This document shows positions 8,126-16,565 of a stretch of 33,463 nt of DNA, piece after piece (positions within the stretch are counted from its first letter, which is position 1; every line of letters begins with the position of its first letter). The stretch spans positions 1-33,463 of the forward strand of contig JAJDGX010000018.1 in the NCBI GenBank assembly GCA_030265885.1, written 5' to 3'. A model generated the notes under the pieces. It was not told the DNA's origin and did not search any database. It saw only the letters and a program-made list of their open reading frames with translations. The translations under genes were made by a program, and so were the position numbers. Source of the stretch: Ruminococcaceae bacterium OttesenSCG-928-L11 (GTDB taxonomy: Bacteria; Bacillota; Clostridia; Oscillospirales; Ruminococcaceae).

Positions 8126-9307
8126 GTGAAACCGAATTATTCCAGAACCATCAACGCCTGCTTTGTCGGCTATGTAGTACAGGCCATTGTCAACAACTTC
8201 GCCCCGCTGCTGTTTTTGACCTTTCAAAGCAGCTACGGCATTTCCCTGGCAAAAATCACCATGCTTGTCACCGTCAATTTCGGCGTCCAGCTTCTGGTGG
8301 ATTTGCTCTCGGCCGGATTTATCGACACCATCGGATACCGGGCGTCGATTCTCATCGCCCACGGCTTTGCGGCGGCGGGATTGCTGCTGCTGCCCGTGCT
8401 GCCGGGGCTGCTGCCGGATCCGTTTGTAGGTCTGCTGGCGGCGGTAATCATCTACGCCATCGGCGGCGGCTTGCTGGAGGTGCTGGTCAGCCCCATTATG
8501 GAATCCTGCCCGTCGGACAACAAGGAAAAAGCCATGAGCCTGCTCCACTCCTTTTATTGCTGGGGCCATGTGGCTGTGGTGCTGCTGTCCACCCTGTATT
8601 TTCAGGTATTCGGGATTCAGAACTGGGGCATTCTCGCCGTGCTGTGGGCCCTGGTGCCCATCTTTAACTTTTTCCTGTTCCGCGGCGCCCCCATCGCCCC
8701 ACTGATTCAGGAGGGGGAAACGGACCTGACCCTGAAGGAGCTGTTCCGAACCCGAATTTTCTGGATGTTCATGCTGATGATGGTGTGCGCAGGCGCCAGC
8801 GAACAGGCGGTCAGCCAATGGGCCTCCACCTTTGCGGAGGTGGGCCTGGGTGTGAGCAAAACCGTCGGCGATTTGGCAGGGCCCATGCTGTTCGCCATAA
8901 TGATGGGCTTGTCCCGGGCCATCTTCGGCAAATTCGGCGACAAAATCAATCTGAAAACATTCATGCTGTTCAGCGGGGGACTCTGCATCGCCTCCTACCT
9001 GCTGATCTCCCTATCGCCCTGGCCGGTACTGGGTCTGATTGGCTGCGGCCTGTGCGGATTTTCCGTCGGCATTATGTGGCCGGGCACCTTTAGCATGGCG
9101 GCGGCGTCCATTCGCGGCGGCGGAACCGCCATGTTCGCCTTCTTTGCCCTGGCGGGGGATCTGGGCTGTTCCGGCGGCCCCACTTTTGTCGGCTTCATTT
9201 CCGGCGCCTTTCAGGACAGCCTGCAAACCGGCATCCTCTTCGCCATCGTATTCCCCGTGCTGTTGATAGCAACCATCCTGGCCAATCGAAACCGCAAGGC
9301 CGCGTAA
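8126..9307 (+). CDS. Major facilitator superfamily (MFS) transporter
   Basis: 393 aa, the usual size for a 12-helix MFS permease in the cytoplasmic membrane. Hydrophobic spans are evenly distributed. Between the halves lies a hydrophilic loop (residues about 190-205, IQEGETDLTLKELFRT), and a basic loop (FGKFGDKINLKTF) follows a helix in the second half, as in the MFS loop 8-9 motif. The start chosen is GTG 8126, six nt after GAGGGGGAG. The frame extends to a TTG at 8096, but that lies on the predicted transcription start and lacks a ribosome-binding site. The substrate cannot be told from sequence; the overall look is of the sugar/FucP-like branch rather than a drug exporter, held loosely. 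It is monocistronic, with a terminator after it. Confidence 0.85.
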   Translation: MKPNYSRTINACFVGYVVQAIVNNFAPLLFLTFQSSYGISLAKITMLVTVNFGVQLLVDLLSAGFIDTIGYRASILIAHGFAAAGLLLLPVLPGLLPDPFVGLLAAVIIYAIGGGLLEVLVSPIMESCPSDNKEKAMSLLHSFYCWGHVAVVLLSTLYFQVFGIQNWGILAVLWALVPIFNFFLFRGAPIAPLIQEGETDLTLKELFRTRIFWMFMLMMVCAGASEQAVSQWASTFAEVGLGVSKTVGDLAGPMLFAIMMGLSRAIFGKFGDKINLKTFMLFSGGLCIASYLLISLSPWPVLGLIGCGLCGFSVGIMWPGTFSMAAASIRGGGTAMFAFFALAGDLGCSGGPTFVGFISGAFQDSLQTGILFAIVFPVLLIATILANRNRKAA

Positions 9308-9334
9308 CAGCGCGGAACACCCCACACAATCCAA

Positions 9335-9372
9335 AACCCGCACGCCTCTTCCACAGGAGAGACGTGCGGGTT
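9335..9372. terminator. Bidirectional terminator between MFS gene and ABC operon
   Basis: 10-bp stem AACCCGCACG/CGTGCGGGTT (9335-9344 with 9363-9372), extended inside by CTCT/AGAG. Plus-strand flank TATCTATTTT, minus-strand flank TTTTGG. It separates convergent genes. Confidence 0.75.
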
Positions 9373-9392
9373 ATCTATTTTAAATCAGACTC

Positions 9393-10664
9393 TTACTCGT
9401 ACCGCAGCGCTTCGATGGGATCCAGCTTGGCGGCCTTGTTGGCGGGGTAGTAGCCAAAGAACACGCCGATGGCCATGGAGAACGCCACCGCTATCAAAAT
9501 AATGCTGACAGAGGGCTGTGCCGGATATCCCAGCAGCGTTGCACCCATAATTCCCAGCGCAATGCCCAGAATGACACCTATGATGCCGCCTATCAGGCAG
9601 ATGATGATGGACTCCACCACAAACTGAATGCGAATGGCGCTGTTCCGCGCCCCCAAAGCCTTCCGGGTGCCGATTTCCCGGGTGCGCTCCGTGACAGACA
9701 CCAGCATGATGTTCATAACGCCGATGCCGCCCACCAGCAGGGAGATGGCCGCAATGGCCGCGATGGCAAGCTGCACGGTGGAAAGCATGGAGGTCATGGA
9801 TTCCACCATGCTTTCCATGGAAAAGGCATTGACGGTGTATTTGTGGCTCTCCGGGTAATAGCGGGCAAAGTAGCCCTGCACATCGGCGATGACCGTCTGG
9901 CTGTTGGCGTCGCTCCTGGCAATGACGGTGAAGCTTTGGTACCCGGCGTCAGAGCCGGCGATTTTCTTTGCGGTGGTGACGGGGATGTACGTATCCGTGC
10001 GCAAATCCTGGTCGGAGGCGGTGCCCCCCATGGCCATCATGCTGCTGGTATCGTACTTGTACACACCCACAATCACAAAGGTGAGAATTTCCTTGTCGGT
10101 GTACACCTTTACCTCCCGCTCCAGCACATCCGCCGGTGCGGCATCCGCTCCGAACAGGTTGGCGGCGAATTTGTCCGAGACCACGGCGACCTCTTTTTTG
10201 CCGTCCACATCCTTGTCGATGAGATACCGGCCCTCCAGCATTTCGATGTTGTTGGCTGTCTGATAGCCGATGTTGGTGCCGGTGATGCTTACATTGGCGT
10301 ACAGCCTGCCGTCCTGTGCCTTGCCGCTGCCGGCGCTTTCCGACAGGCTGATGGCGGTTATCTCCTCCGGATACGCCTCCAGCAGACCCTCCAGCATCTC
10401 ATCGGTGAACTTGTCGTCCTCCTCGATGTCGGTGCCGCCCATCCGCATGTCCTCCGATTCCCGCTCCCGCAGGCTCACCGTGACGTTGTTGACACCCAGA
10501 GACGACATGGAGTCGGTGATGGAGCCGGTCAGGGAATCTCCCAGCGTCACAATGGCGATGACCGAGGCGATGCCGATGATGATGCCCAGCATCGTCAGCA
10601 GCGAGCGCATCTTGCTGGTTTTCAGGCCGCTGAGAGCGAGGCGGATGTTTTCAAGCAGATTCAC
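9393..10664 (-). CDS. MacB-type ABC transporter permease
   Basis: 423 aa inner-membrane subunit of a tripartite-style efflux ABC transporter. The topology is that of MacB/FtsX: one N-terminal helix ([18 protein letters not shown]), a large extracellular periplasmic-core-like domain (residues about 50-285), then three C-terminal helices with the conserved [20 protein letters not shown] segment and a basic stretch (GTRKALGA). The start chosen is GTG 10664, after GGGAGGG, giving [20 protein letters not shown] as in relatives. An earlier in-frame ATG would add 16 residues of no known family sequence. It overlaps the ATPase gene by 14 nt. Last gene of the operon. Typical exported substrates of such systems are antimicrobial peptides or lipids; the substrate here is unknown. 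Confidence 0.92.
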   Translation of the reverse strand: MNLLENIRLALSGLKTSKMRSLLTMLGIIIGIASVIAIVTLGDSLTGSITDSMSSLGVNNVTVSLRERESEDMRMGGTDIEEDDKFTDEMLEGLLEAYPEEITAISLSESAGSGKAQDGRLYANVSITGTNIGYQTANNIEMLEGRYLIDKDVDGKKEVAVVSDKFAANLFGADAAPADVLEREVKVYTDKEILTFVIVGVYKYDTSSMMAMGGTASDQDLRTDTYIPVTTAKKIAGSDAGYQSFTVIARSDANSQTVIADVQGYFARYYPESHKYTVNAFSMESMVESMTSMLSTVQLAIAAIAAISLLVGGIGVMNIMLVSVTERTREIGTRKALGARNSAIRIQFVVESIIICLIGGIIGVILGIALGIMGATLLGYPAQPSVSIILIAVAFSMAIGVFFGYYPANKAAKLDPIEALRYE

Positions 10665-11400
10665 GGCTGCCACCCTCCCCCGATTCGCCATCGTCGCCGA
10701 CAGCATTCGCATCCCGCGCCCTGTCCCCGGTGATGCTGCCGTCGCTGATGGTGATGACGCGCTCGGTTTCCAGCGCCAGCTCCGGGTTGTGGGTTATCAG
10801 GACAATGGTTTTCCCCTGTTCCCGGTGCAGCCGGTGGAAAATATCCATCACAAGGCGGCCGGTCTCGCTGTCCAGCGCGCCGGTGGGCTCGTCGGCCAGT
10901 ATGATGTCCGGGTCGTTGGCCATGGCGCGGGCAATGGCCACGCGCTGCTTTTGCCCGCCGGACAGCTCGTTGGGCTGGTGCTTCATCCGGTCTGCCATGC
11001 CCACCAGATCCAGCAGTTCCTTGGCCCGGGCGGTGCGTTTGCCGCCGCTCATCCCGCCGTAAAGCATGGGCAGCTCCACATTTTTCAGCGCCGATGTGCG
11101 GGGGATGAGGTTAAATGTCTGGAACACAAAGCCAATCCGGCGGTTGCGTATGTCGGACAGCTTGTTCCCCGTCATGGAATGAATGTCCTCTCCGCCGAGG
11201 AGATAGCTGCCGGTGGTGGGGTGATCCAGAGCGCCGATGATGTTCATCAGGGTGGATTTACCCGAGCCGGACTGCCCCACAATGGAGACAAACTCCCCCT
11301 CCTCCACCGCAAAGGACAGCCCCCGCAGCACGGTCAGTTCGTTGGGTGTGCCAATGTAATATTGCTTGACAATATCCTTCATGTCGATGATATGGCTCAT
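10651..11400 (-). CDS. MacB/LolD-type ABC transporter ATP-binding protein
   Basis: 249 aa cytoplasmic ATPase that drives the adjacent permease. Visible motifs: Walker [10 protein letters not shown] (residues 42-50), Q-loop VFQTFNL, signature [14 protein letters not shown], Walker [13 protein letters not shown], and the switch His in LITHNPELA. The early [13 protein letters not shown] is typical of the MacB family. After residue about 230 a hydrophilic, acidic/Ser tail ([20 protein letters not shown]) extends beyond the usual domain. ATG 11400 overlaps the TGA of the preceding membrane fusion gene (ATGA), and AAGGAGG lies within that gene's end, so the two are translationally coupled. Confidence 0.95.
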   Translation of the reverse strand: MSHIIDMKDIVKQYYIGTPNELTVLRGLSFAVEEGEFVSIVGQSGSGKSTLMNIIGALDHPTTGSYLLGGEDIHSMTGNKLSDIRNRRIGFVFQTFNLIPRTSALKNVELPMLYGGMSGGKRTARAKELLDLVGMADRMKHQPNELSGGQKQRVAIARAMANDPDIILADEPTGALDSETGRLVMDIFHRLHREQGKTIVLITHNPELALETERVITISDGSITGDRARDANAVGDDGESGEGGSRESA

Positions 11401-12878
11401 GCGGCGCCTCCTTCCGGTTTCGGTCCAGCGCCCGGGGCATCCGATGCCGCTACCTGGCTCTGGTTCACGCCGGAGGCGCTCTTCACCACCTGCATGCCCT
11501 CCTCCAGGCCCTCGCCGTCAATCTCCACATAGAGGTTGGTCTCCAGCCCGGTTTTCACTGGGATTTTCCGGTATGTGACGCTGCCGTCTCCGCCGGTCTC
11601 CTCCACATAGATACAGGACTGGCCACCGACTGTCTCCACCGCCTCAAAGGGTACGGAAAACACGCCGGTTTTCTCATCTGTGACAATGCTCAGGCGGGCG
11701 TTCATGCCGATGAGCAGCCGGTCGGAGCCGGTGGAAACCGCAATCTCCGCCTCAAACTCCGCGTCGGTGGAGCTTGCTTTGCCCCCCGAGGCCGTCAGTG
11801 TGGAGGTGGGAGACAGCTTGGAAAGCTCCCCGACAAACTCCGTGTCTCCGGTGGCGTCGGCCTTGATGATAACCGCATCGCCGAGATTGACGGCGCCAAT
11901 GTCGTACTCCTTGATGTTGGTCACCACCTTCAAATCCTCGGTGTTCTGTATGACAAAGAGCAGCCCGTTACCGGAGCCGCCCACAATGGCGTTGACCTCC
12001 GTAATGGTTCCCGATACCGGCGCTGTAACCGTGCAGTTTTCCAAATCGGTCTGCAGCTTTTCAATCGAAAGATAGTCGGCGGTGTAATTGTTGTTCAGCT
12101 GGGCGCTTGTCACCTTGTCCTGATAGCTTTTCAGGGTGTTGCCGCTGTTGGTCTGGGCAACCTCCAGGTCAATCTTCGCGCTTTCCAGGTCAGCCTCCCG
12201 CTGGGCTAGGGTATTCTGTGCCTTTTCCAGCGCAATCTCCTTCTGGGACACGGTGGTGCGCAGATCCCGCACCTGGGCGTCGCTGTAATCCAGGGAGTTC
12301 CCGTCGCTGTCCTCGCCGTTCTGGGCCTCCCGATAGTCTCGGCGGGCATTGCTGAGATCCGCGTTGGCGCTCTGCACCTCCAGCTTGGCCGCCGCCAGAT
12401 TGGACTCCGCCGTGACCACCGCCTTCTCCGCTGCCAGCAGCGAGCTGTCCCGGCTGTCCTTCAGGCTTTGCTGGTAATTGTTCAAATCCTGCTGCGCCGT
12501 TTTCAGGTTTAGCTGCGCCGTGGACTGGCTGGCGTACACCTGGGCCTCCTTCTGGGAGATGTCCGACTTCAGGCTGGCCGAATCCAGTTCAGCCAGCACC
12601 TGCCCTTCCTCCACCACATCCCCCACCGACACATGTACCGTCTGCACCGGGTAGTTCAGGTTGGAGTACACATTGACGGCGTTGACGCTGTACACCGTGC
12701 CGGTGGCGCTGACCGTGCTGCGAATGTCTCCCTGTTCCAGGGTGACGGTGCGAACAGGGGCGCCGTCCGGCCGCGAGCCTGCGCTGCCGCTCCCGGGGCC
12801 GCCGCCCATAAATCCCGCCAGCAGTCCCACGACGGCAACGCCTCCCGCAACTGCTGCGATTGTCTTTTTATGCTTCAA
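11397..12878 (-). CDS. HlyD/MacA-type membrane fusion protein
   Basis: 493 aa, an accessory extracytoplasmic subunit of the ABC exporter encoded just downstream. One N-terminal membrane anchor (residues about 7-26, IAAVAGGVAVVGLLAGFMGG) precedes a biotinyl-lipoyl-like half (GDIRSTVSATGTVYSVNAVNV). A long helical coiled-coil hairpin rich in Ala, Gln, Glu and Asn follows (about 95-265), then the second lipoyl half (CTVTAPVSGTITEVNAIVG) and beta-barrel domains. The start is TTG 12878, six nt after AAGGAGGAG. Gram-positive MacA-like proteins occur in operons with MacB-like subunits and often confer resistance to peptides. It lies 54 nt after the GntR gene and overlaps the ATPase gene. Confidence 0.92.
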   Translation of the reverse strand: MKHKKTIAAVAGGVAVVGLLAGFMGGGPGSGSAGSRPDGAPVRTVTLEQGDIRSTVSATGTVYSVNAVNVYSNLNYPVQTVHVSVGDVVEEGQVLAELDSASLKSDISQKEAQVYASQSTAQLNLKTAQQDLNNYQQSLKDSRDSSLLAAEKAVVTAESNLAAAKLEVQSANADLSNARRDYREAQNGEDSDGNSLDYSDAQVRDLRTTVSQKEIALEKAQNTLAQREADLESAKIDLEVAQTNSGNTLKSYQDKVTSAQLNNNYTADYLSIEKLQTDLENCTVTAPVSGTITEVNAIVGGSGNGLLFVIQNTEDLKVVTNIKEYDIGAVNLGDAVIIKADATGDTEFVGELSKLSPTSTLTASGGKASSTDAEFEAEIAVSTGSDRLLIGMNARLSIVTDEKTGVFSVPFEAVETVGGQSCIYVEETGGDGSVTYRKIPVKTGLETNLYVEIDGEGLEEGMQVVKSASGVNQSQVAASDAPGAGPKPEGGAA

Positions 12879-12932
12879 GAAAGTCTCCTCCTTATGATAG
12901 GTTCTATCTATGTATTTGTTTGAAAATGGATT

Positions 12933-13184
12933 TTACAGTGCTGTGCCGGTCTTTGGTTCCCGGTTCACAAAATATCCCCAGGTGCTTACCCGGTGGACAG
13001 TGCCCTCCCGCTCCAGTATCTGATACGCCCGCTGTACGGTGGTTTGACTCACGCCCTTTTTCTCCGCCATATCGCGGATCGAGGGCAGCCGCCCGCCCGG
13101 CGTATACACGCCAAACCGGATTTCCTCCGACAAATCGTCTGCGAGATTCTGATACAGCGCCGTGCTGTCCGGTTGCTTATCCAA
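12933..13184 (-). CDS. Minimal GntR-family transcriptional regulator
   Basis: 83 aa consisting of little more than a GntR winged helix-turn-helix: LYQNLADDLSEEIRFGVYTPGGRLPSIRDMAEKKGVSQTTVQRAYQILEREGTV, with the wing ending at GYFVNRE. There is no effector-binding domain; even the small YtrA-type members usually have about 40-50 more residues. The start is TTG 13184 with AGAGGTGA 9 nt upstream. It is the first gene of the exporter operon and probably its autorepressor, which fits the YtrA pattern of GntR genes beside ABC exporters. A tandem direct repeat at 13232-13268 is a candidate operator. Confidence 0.85.
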   Translation of the reverse strand: MDKQPDSTALYQNLADDLSEEIRFGVYTPGGRLPSIRDMAEKKGVSQTTVQRAYQILEREGTVHRVSTWGYFVNREPKTGTAL

Positions 13185-13231
13185 TCGTGGTTCACCTCTT
13201 TCCTGCGCTGTTGTGACGATTCCATCTTACC

Positions 13232-13268
13232 CCACAGCTCTAAACGGAACATACCACAGGTCTAATCG
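13232..13268. promoter_or_regulatory. Tandem direct repeat, candidate GntR operator
   Basis: CCACAGCTCTAAACG (13232-13246) and CCACAGGTCTAATCG (13254-13268) match at 13 of 15 positions and start 22 nt apart, about two helix turns. A weaker third copy (ACAGTTTCTAAACCG) begins at 13288. The repeats lie 48-84 nt upstream of the GntR start, next to a possible minus-strand -10 (TAAGAT, 13229-13224). Confidence 0.55.
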
Positions 13269-13352
13269 AAGCGTAACAAAAATCGAAACAGTTTCTAAAC
13301 CGGGCGGCTCAAGCCGTTGTCCTTATCTGCATGGATTTGGGCAATCAAGGCC

Positions 13353-13380
13353 TTGTTTTTCCTGACAGATTCTGTATAAT
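13353..13380 (+). promoter_or_regulatory. Predicted SigA promoter of surface protein 2
   Basis: TTGTTT at 13353-13358, 16-nt spacer, TATAAT at 13375-13380. The GAGGAG ribosome-binding site and ATG 13444 follow. Confidence 0.65.
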
Positions 13381-13443
13381 TAGAATATATTGTCATTTTG
13401 AAAGGTAGCCCTGTGACAACTTTAAAATGAGGAGAAGAGAAAC

Positions 13444-16293
13444 ATGCCAACAAAAACTGGACAAACGATGTTGTCGCTGCTTCTGGCGATTGTGCTGTGC
13501 TGCGGCACATTGGCGGGGATTCCGATTGTTGCCCAGGCATCTCTGGGGAACTCCGAGATCGTCACCTCGGAAGCCTTGGGTGTGGCCCTTGCCGAGGTCG
13601 CCACCCTGGAAGCATTGAATGAAGCCCTTGCCGATCCCACCATTGACACAGTGATCATCCCGGCGGGGACAACCATCACCCTGATCGACGACAATCAGGT
13701 CGATATCCCGGCGGGGAAAGAGCTGCGCGTGGCGGGGACACTGGATATCGCAATATCCCAGGGCCGGTTCAACGGCAGCCAGCGGTTTAAATCCGTAATC
13801 AATCAGGGCAGCATTGTGGTGGCCGACGGCGGCGAAATTCTTGCCAACAACACCGGAAGCGGCTCCTATGCGATTTACAGCACCGGCTCCATCGCCGTAG
13901 AGCACGGCGGAACCATCACCGTGGCCAGCTATGCAGACAGCGCCGTTGGCATTGCTCTTGCAGGCAACGCCAGCATGACAACAGCGGGAACGGTCAATCT
14001 GGACAATGTGGAAAACAATACCATGGGAATCCAGTTTGACGGCGACAGCAAAAGCTCGCCGTCCCTGTATATTACAGACGGCACCTTCAACATTCGAAAC
14101 ATCGGCGGCGACGGCATCTATGGTTCCATCGGCGCAGGATCCTTCATTATGTCGGGCGGCGTGATGAACATCGAGAACAGCTCCGTCGCCTCCATCAACG
14201 GGCACAACCCACACACCAGAACCCACGGCATCAACCTCTCCGGCGACTTTTGGCTTACCGGGGGATGCATCTACATCGACAATGACGGCAACAACACAGC
14301 CGCCGGCACCACAGATTATACTGCCGGTATCACTGTGAGATCGTATTCCCGCCTGATTGTAGCCGGCGGCACCATTGACGTGCAAAGCGCCCCGGAAATG
14401 AAGGGCATTGACAATTCCGGCATGATCTGCTATTTGGAGAATCCGGATGCCATTACAGGCCCCATATATAACAAGGAATCCTCCACATCTCCCGGCGGCG
14501 TTCAGCTTTACGGCACATTCCTGGATATTCGCGATGCCGAAACCAATCTGCCTGTTACCGGCGCATCGGTCATTGTGGATTTCCCCGGACTGGCCCAACA
14601 ATACGAGCCCGCAGACCATGAAGGAACCACCTACCACTTCCTGAAAAAGGATTTTCGCATCCGCGTCTCCGCATCCGGCTACGAAAGCTACAGCGAAATC
14701 ATTGAAGAGGAAATCAACCAGACCCGGCTAACCCGCACCATTTACCTGCAGCCCAAGCCATCGCTGGATAAAACCACCGTTACAATTAAGCAGGGGGAGC
14801 AGGTCACAGTTGCCGTAAAGCTGGGCATCGCGCAATACGCAACCATAACCAGTCGGGATGACGAGGTTGCATCAGTCAACATTGCCCGGTTGGATGCGAA
14901 TGGTACCTTCACCATCACCGGCGTCGACGTGGGCCAGGTGAAGATAGCCGTTGTATTTTACAAGGAAAAATCCAACACATCCGAAATTATTACGGTAAAC
15001 GTGACAAAGGGCGATCCCGATCCCGGCACGGCAATCATCGCCGTTACCCCGGGGAGAATCACTCCCGCGGCCGGTGAAGCCCGAATCATTACAACCAACA
15101 TCCCTGCAACCGGAGGAGAGCCTGTTGTCCGCTGGACAAACAGCAACCCCGCCATTGCCACCCTCACACCCATTACGGTGGACGGCTTTGAGGCCGCCTC
15201 TGTCGAGGGTCTCAAAGAGGGGTATACAGTAGTTCACGCAAGATACAACGGCTATGCCGCCTTTTGCACGGTCAAGGTCAGCGAACCCGGAAAATACGTA
15301 AAGCTTCATCTTTCCGCCACCGATGTAACCTTGGCGGTAGGCGAGAAATTCACCCTGATTTCCGATGAAACCCCCATCGTGACGGGGGGCGGTTCAGACG
15401 TAGTCTGGAGCACAGACACCGATGGCATTGTCTCCATGACCGCCAATTCCAGCTATTTCTACTGGGCACAGGATGTAACGGCCATAGCCCCCGGAACGAC
15501 AAATATTATCCTTGAGGATGGATGGGGCTTTGTAACCTCCTGCAAGGTTACAGTAACCGGCGAGCCGGGCGGCAGCGAAACCCCCGGCGGCAATGAAACT
15601 CCCGGCGGCAACGAAAACACCGGCGGCAACGAAAACACCGGCGGCGGCAACCAGAACACCGGCGGTGGCGGTGGTGGTGGCGGTGGCGGTGGCGGCATAC
15701 GCTCCACCGCGACCTCCACAGCTGCCAATGCCCCCTCCCCTGTCACCCAGGCAGCAGCCTCCAATGCGGTAAAATCTGCTCTGAGCACTGCCCAGTCCAC
15801 CGGAAAGTCAGCTGTCGCAAAGCTGAAAAATCCGGGAGAAGCGTCTCTGGAGGTGCTCAAATCCATGAGCACAGCTGCCGGAACCACTCCCCTCACCGTT
15901 TGTGCCGACACCATGGATGCCTCCGGTAAGGTTGTGGATGTGCGAATCCGCTTCACACCGTCCCAAGCGACAAAGACGGTCAATCTGTCCGCCTCCACTG
16001 CGGCTTCCCAGACAGGTAGTGTGCAAAAATTATTCCAGAAATGGTTCGGAAACACCATGACCATCGTCAGCTTTGCACAGCAGGGCAGCTTCGGCATGAC
16101 TGTTGAGGCAGCCGTCAAGCTGGATCCCAAGCTGGATAAGACCAAGCTTCTCTTTTACGCATACAGCCGGGAAGCCAATCGCTACATTCAAATCACACCC
16201 ACTTACCGGGTTGACGACGCCGGCTATGTCCATTTCACTACCTCATATGCGGGCGACATCATTATCACAGACCAGCCTCTGGTCAAGAAATAA
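13444..16293 (+). CDS. Secreted surface protein with beta-helix, Ig-like (Big_2-type) domains and shared C-terminal module
   Basis: 949 aa, starting at ATG 13444 after GAGGAGAAG. A Sec signal peptide covers residues 1-32 (MLSLLLAIVLCCGTLAG core, cleavage after VAQA). Residues about 33-345 are beta-helix-like rungs (N-G-G-rich, repeated G.I.I.N). About 355-437 resembles a carboxypeptidase-regulatory/PEGA beta-sandwich (DAETNLPVTGASVIV, RIRVSASGYESYSE). Three Big_2-like Ig domains follow (about 440-520, 530-614, 619-706). A Gly/Asn/Glu repeat linker (706-751, ending in 12 Gly) leads to the C-terminal domain (752-949), which aligns with the end of the protein at 2457: KLFQKWF.N, QQGSF, KL.FY.Y, Y.VD..GY.HFTT, GDI.I...PL.KK. 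No LPXTG or SLH motif. Probable adhesin; function is inference. Confidence 0.9.
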   Translation: MPTKTGQTMLSLLLAIVLCCGTLAGIPIVAQASLGNSEIVTSEALGVALAEVATLEALNEALADPTIDTVIIPAGTTITLIDDNQVDIPAGKELRVAGTLDIAISQGRFNGSQRFKSVINQGSIVVADGGEILANNTGSGSYAIYSTGSIAVEHGGTITVASYADSAVGIALAGNASMTTAGTVNLDNVENNTMGIQFDGDSKSSPSLYITDGTFNIRNIGGDGIYGSIGAGSFIMSGGVMNIENSSVASINGHNPHTRTHGINLSGDFWLTGGCIYIDNDGNNTAAGTTDYTAGITVRSYSRLIVAGGTIDVQSAPEMKGIDNSGMICYLENPDAITGPIYNKESSTSPGGVQLYGTFLDIRDAETNLPVTGASVIVDFPGLAQQYEPADHEGTTYHFLKKDFRIRVSASGYESYSEIIEEEINQTRLTRTIYLQPKPSLDKTTVTIKQGEQVTVAVKLGIAQYATITSRDDEVASVNIARLDANGTFTITGVDVGQVKIAVVFYKEKSNTSEIITVNVTKGDPDPGTAIIAVTPGRITPAAGEARIITTNIPATGGEPVVRWTNSNPAIATLTPITVDGFEAASVEGLKEGYTVVHARYNGYAAFCTVKVSEPGKYVKLHLSATDVTLAVGEKFTLISDETPIVTGGGSDVVWSTDTDGIVSMTANSSYFYWAQDVTAIAPGTTNIILEDGWGFVTSCKVTVTGEPGGSETPGGNETPGGNENTGGNENTGGGNQNTGGGGGGGGGGGGIRSTATSTAANAPSPVTQAAASNAVKSALSTAQSTGKSAVAKLKNPGEASLEVLKSMSTAAGTTPLTVCADTMDASGKVVDVRIRFTPSQATKTVNLSASTAASQTGSVQKLFQKWFGNTMTIVSFAQQGSFGMTVEAAVKLDPKLDKTKLLFYAYSREANRYIQITPTYRVDDAGYVHFTTSYAGDIIITDQPLVKK
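15568..15696 (+). repeat. Gly/Asn linker repeats and 12-Gly tract in surface protein 2
   Basis: Four 18-nt units coding GG(S/N)E(T/N)(P/T) (15568-15639), a 21-nt variant (15640-15660), then 12 GGC/GGT codons (15661-15696). The units are in frame, so copy changes by slippage would alter spacer length without disrupting the protein. Confidence 0.85.
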
Positions 16294-16307
16294 TCGGATA
16301 TTACAAG

Positions 16308-16336
16308 CAAGAACTCCCCAAATGAGGGAGTTCTTG
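16308..16336 (+). terminator. Terminator of surface protein 2
   Basis: Perfect 11-bp stem CAAGAACTCCC/GGGAGTTCTTG (16308-16318 with 16326-16336) with a 7-nt loop, 15 nt after the stop codon. The T-tract afterwards is short (TTGTTG). Confidence 0.65.
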
Positions 16337-16450
16337 TTGCGTATAGAGGCATCCATGTGAATGTCCCTCCGTTTCTTATCCCAAGCAGCACAATTCGATG
16401 ATCCGTTCATCTTTTCCTTCGTTTTAGCCATGGTTGCAGAATGCCCAATT

Positions 16451-16459
16451 TGATACAAT
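16451..16459 (+). promoter_or_regulatory. Extended -10 promoter of the carboxylesterase
   Basis: TGA-TACAAT, with the -10 at 16454-16459. No clear -35 at the right distance. Initiation near 16466 would place the long hairpin at 16497-16538 in the leader. Confidence 0.45.
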
Positions 16460-16496
16460 AAACACAACGTATGCGATATCATCCGCTATCAACCAC

Positions 16497-16538
16497 CCCC
16501 AAGGAGGCAGACCGATGTTCTCGGCTGCCTCCTTGGGG
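16497..16538 (+). promoter_or_regulatory. Long hairpin in carboxylesterase leader, covering an alternative ribosome-binding site and start
   Basis: A 14-bp perfect stem (16497-16510 with 16525-16538), continued by CCGA/TCGG around a TGTTC loop. The 5' arm contains a perfect AAGGAGG (16501-16507), 7 nt before an in-frame ATG at 16515 in the loop region. No T-run follows, so it is unlikely to be a terminator. It may hide the upstream start or stabilise the mRNA. Confidence 0.6.
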
Positions 16539-16565
16539 CAACACAACGTTACAGGAGGAAAAGCG

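Noticed and set aside
13393-14637. 414-codon minus-strand frame over surface protein 2
   Set aside because: Antisense shadow of a repetitive, GC-rich gene; Gly/Ala/Val-rich with no recognisable domain or ribosome-binding site.
2457-16293. LPXTG, SLH or choline-binding anchor in the surface proteins
   Set aside because: The C-termini were checked and no such motif or hydrophobic tail is present.
16243-16482. 79-codon minus-strand frame between surface protein 2 and the esterase
   Set aside because: No ribosome-binding site before any start, and it overlaps the terminator and the end of the surface protein gene.
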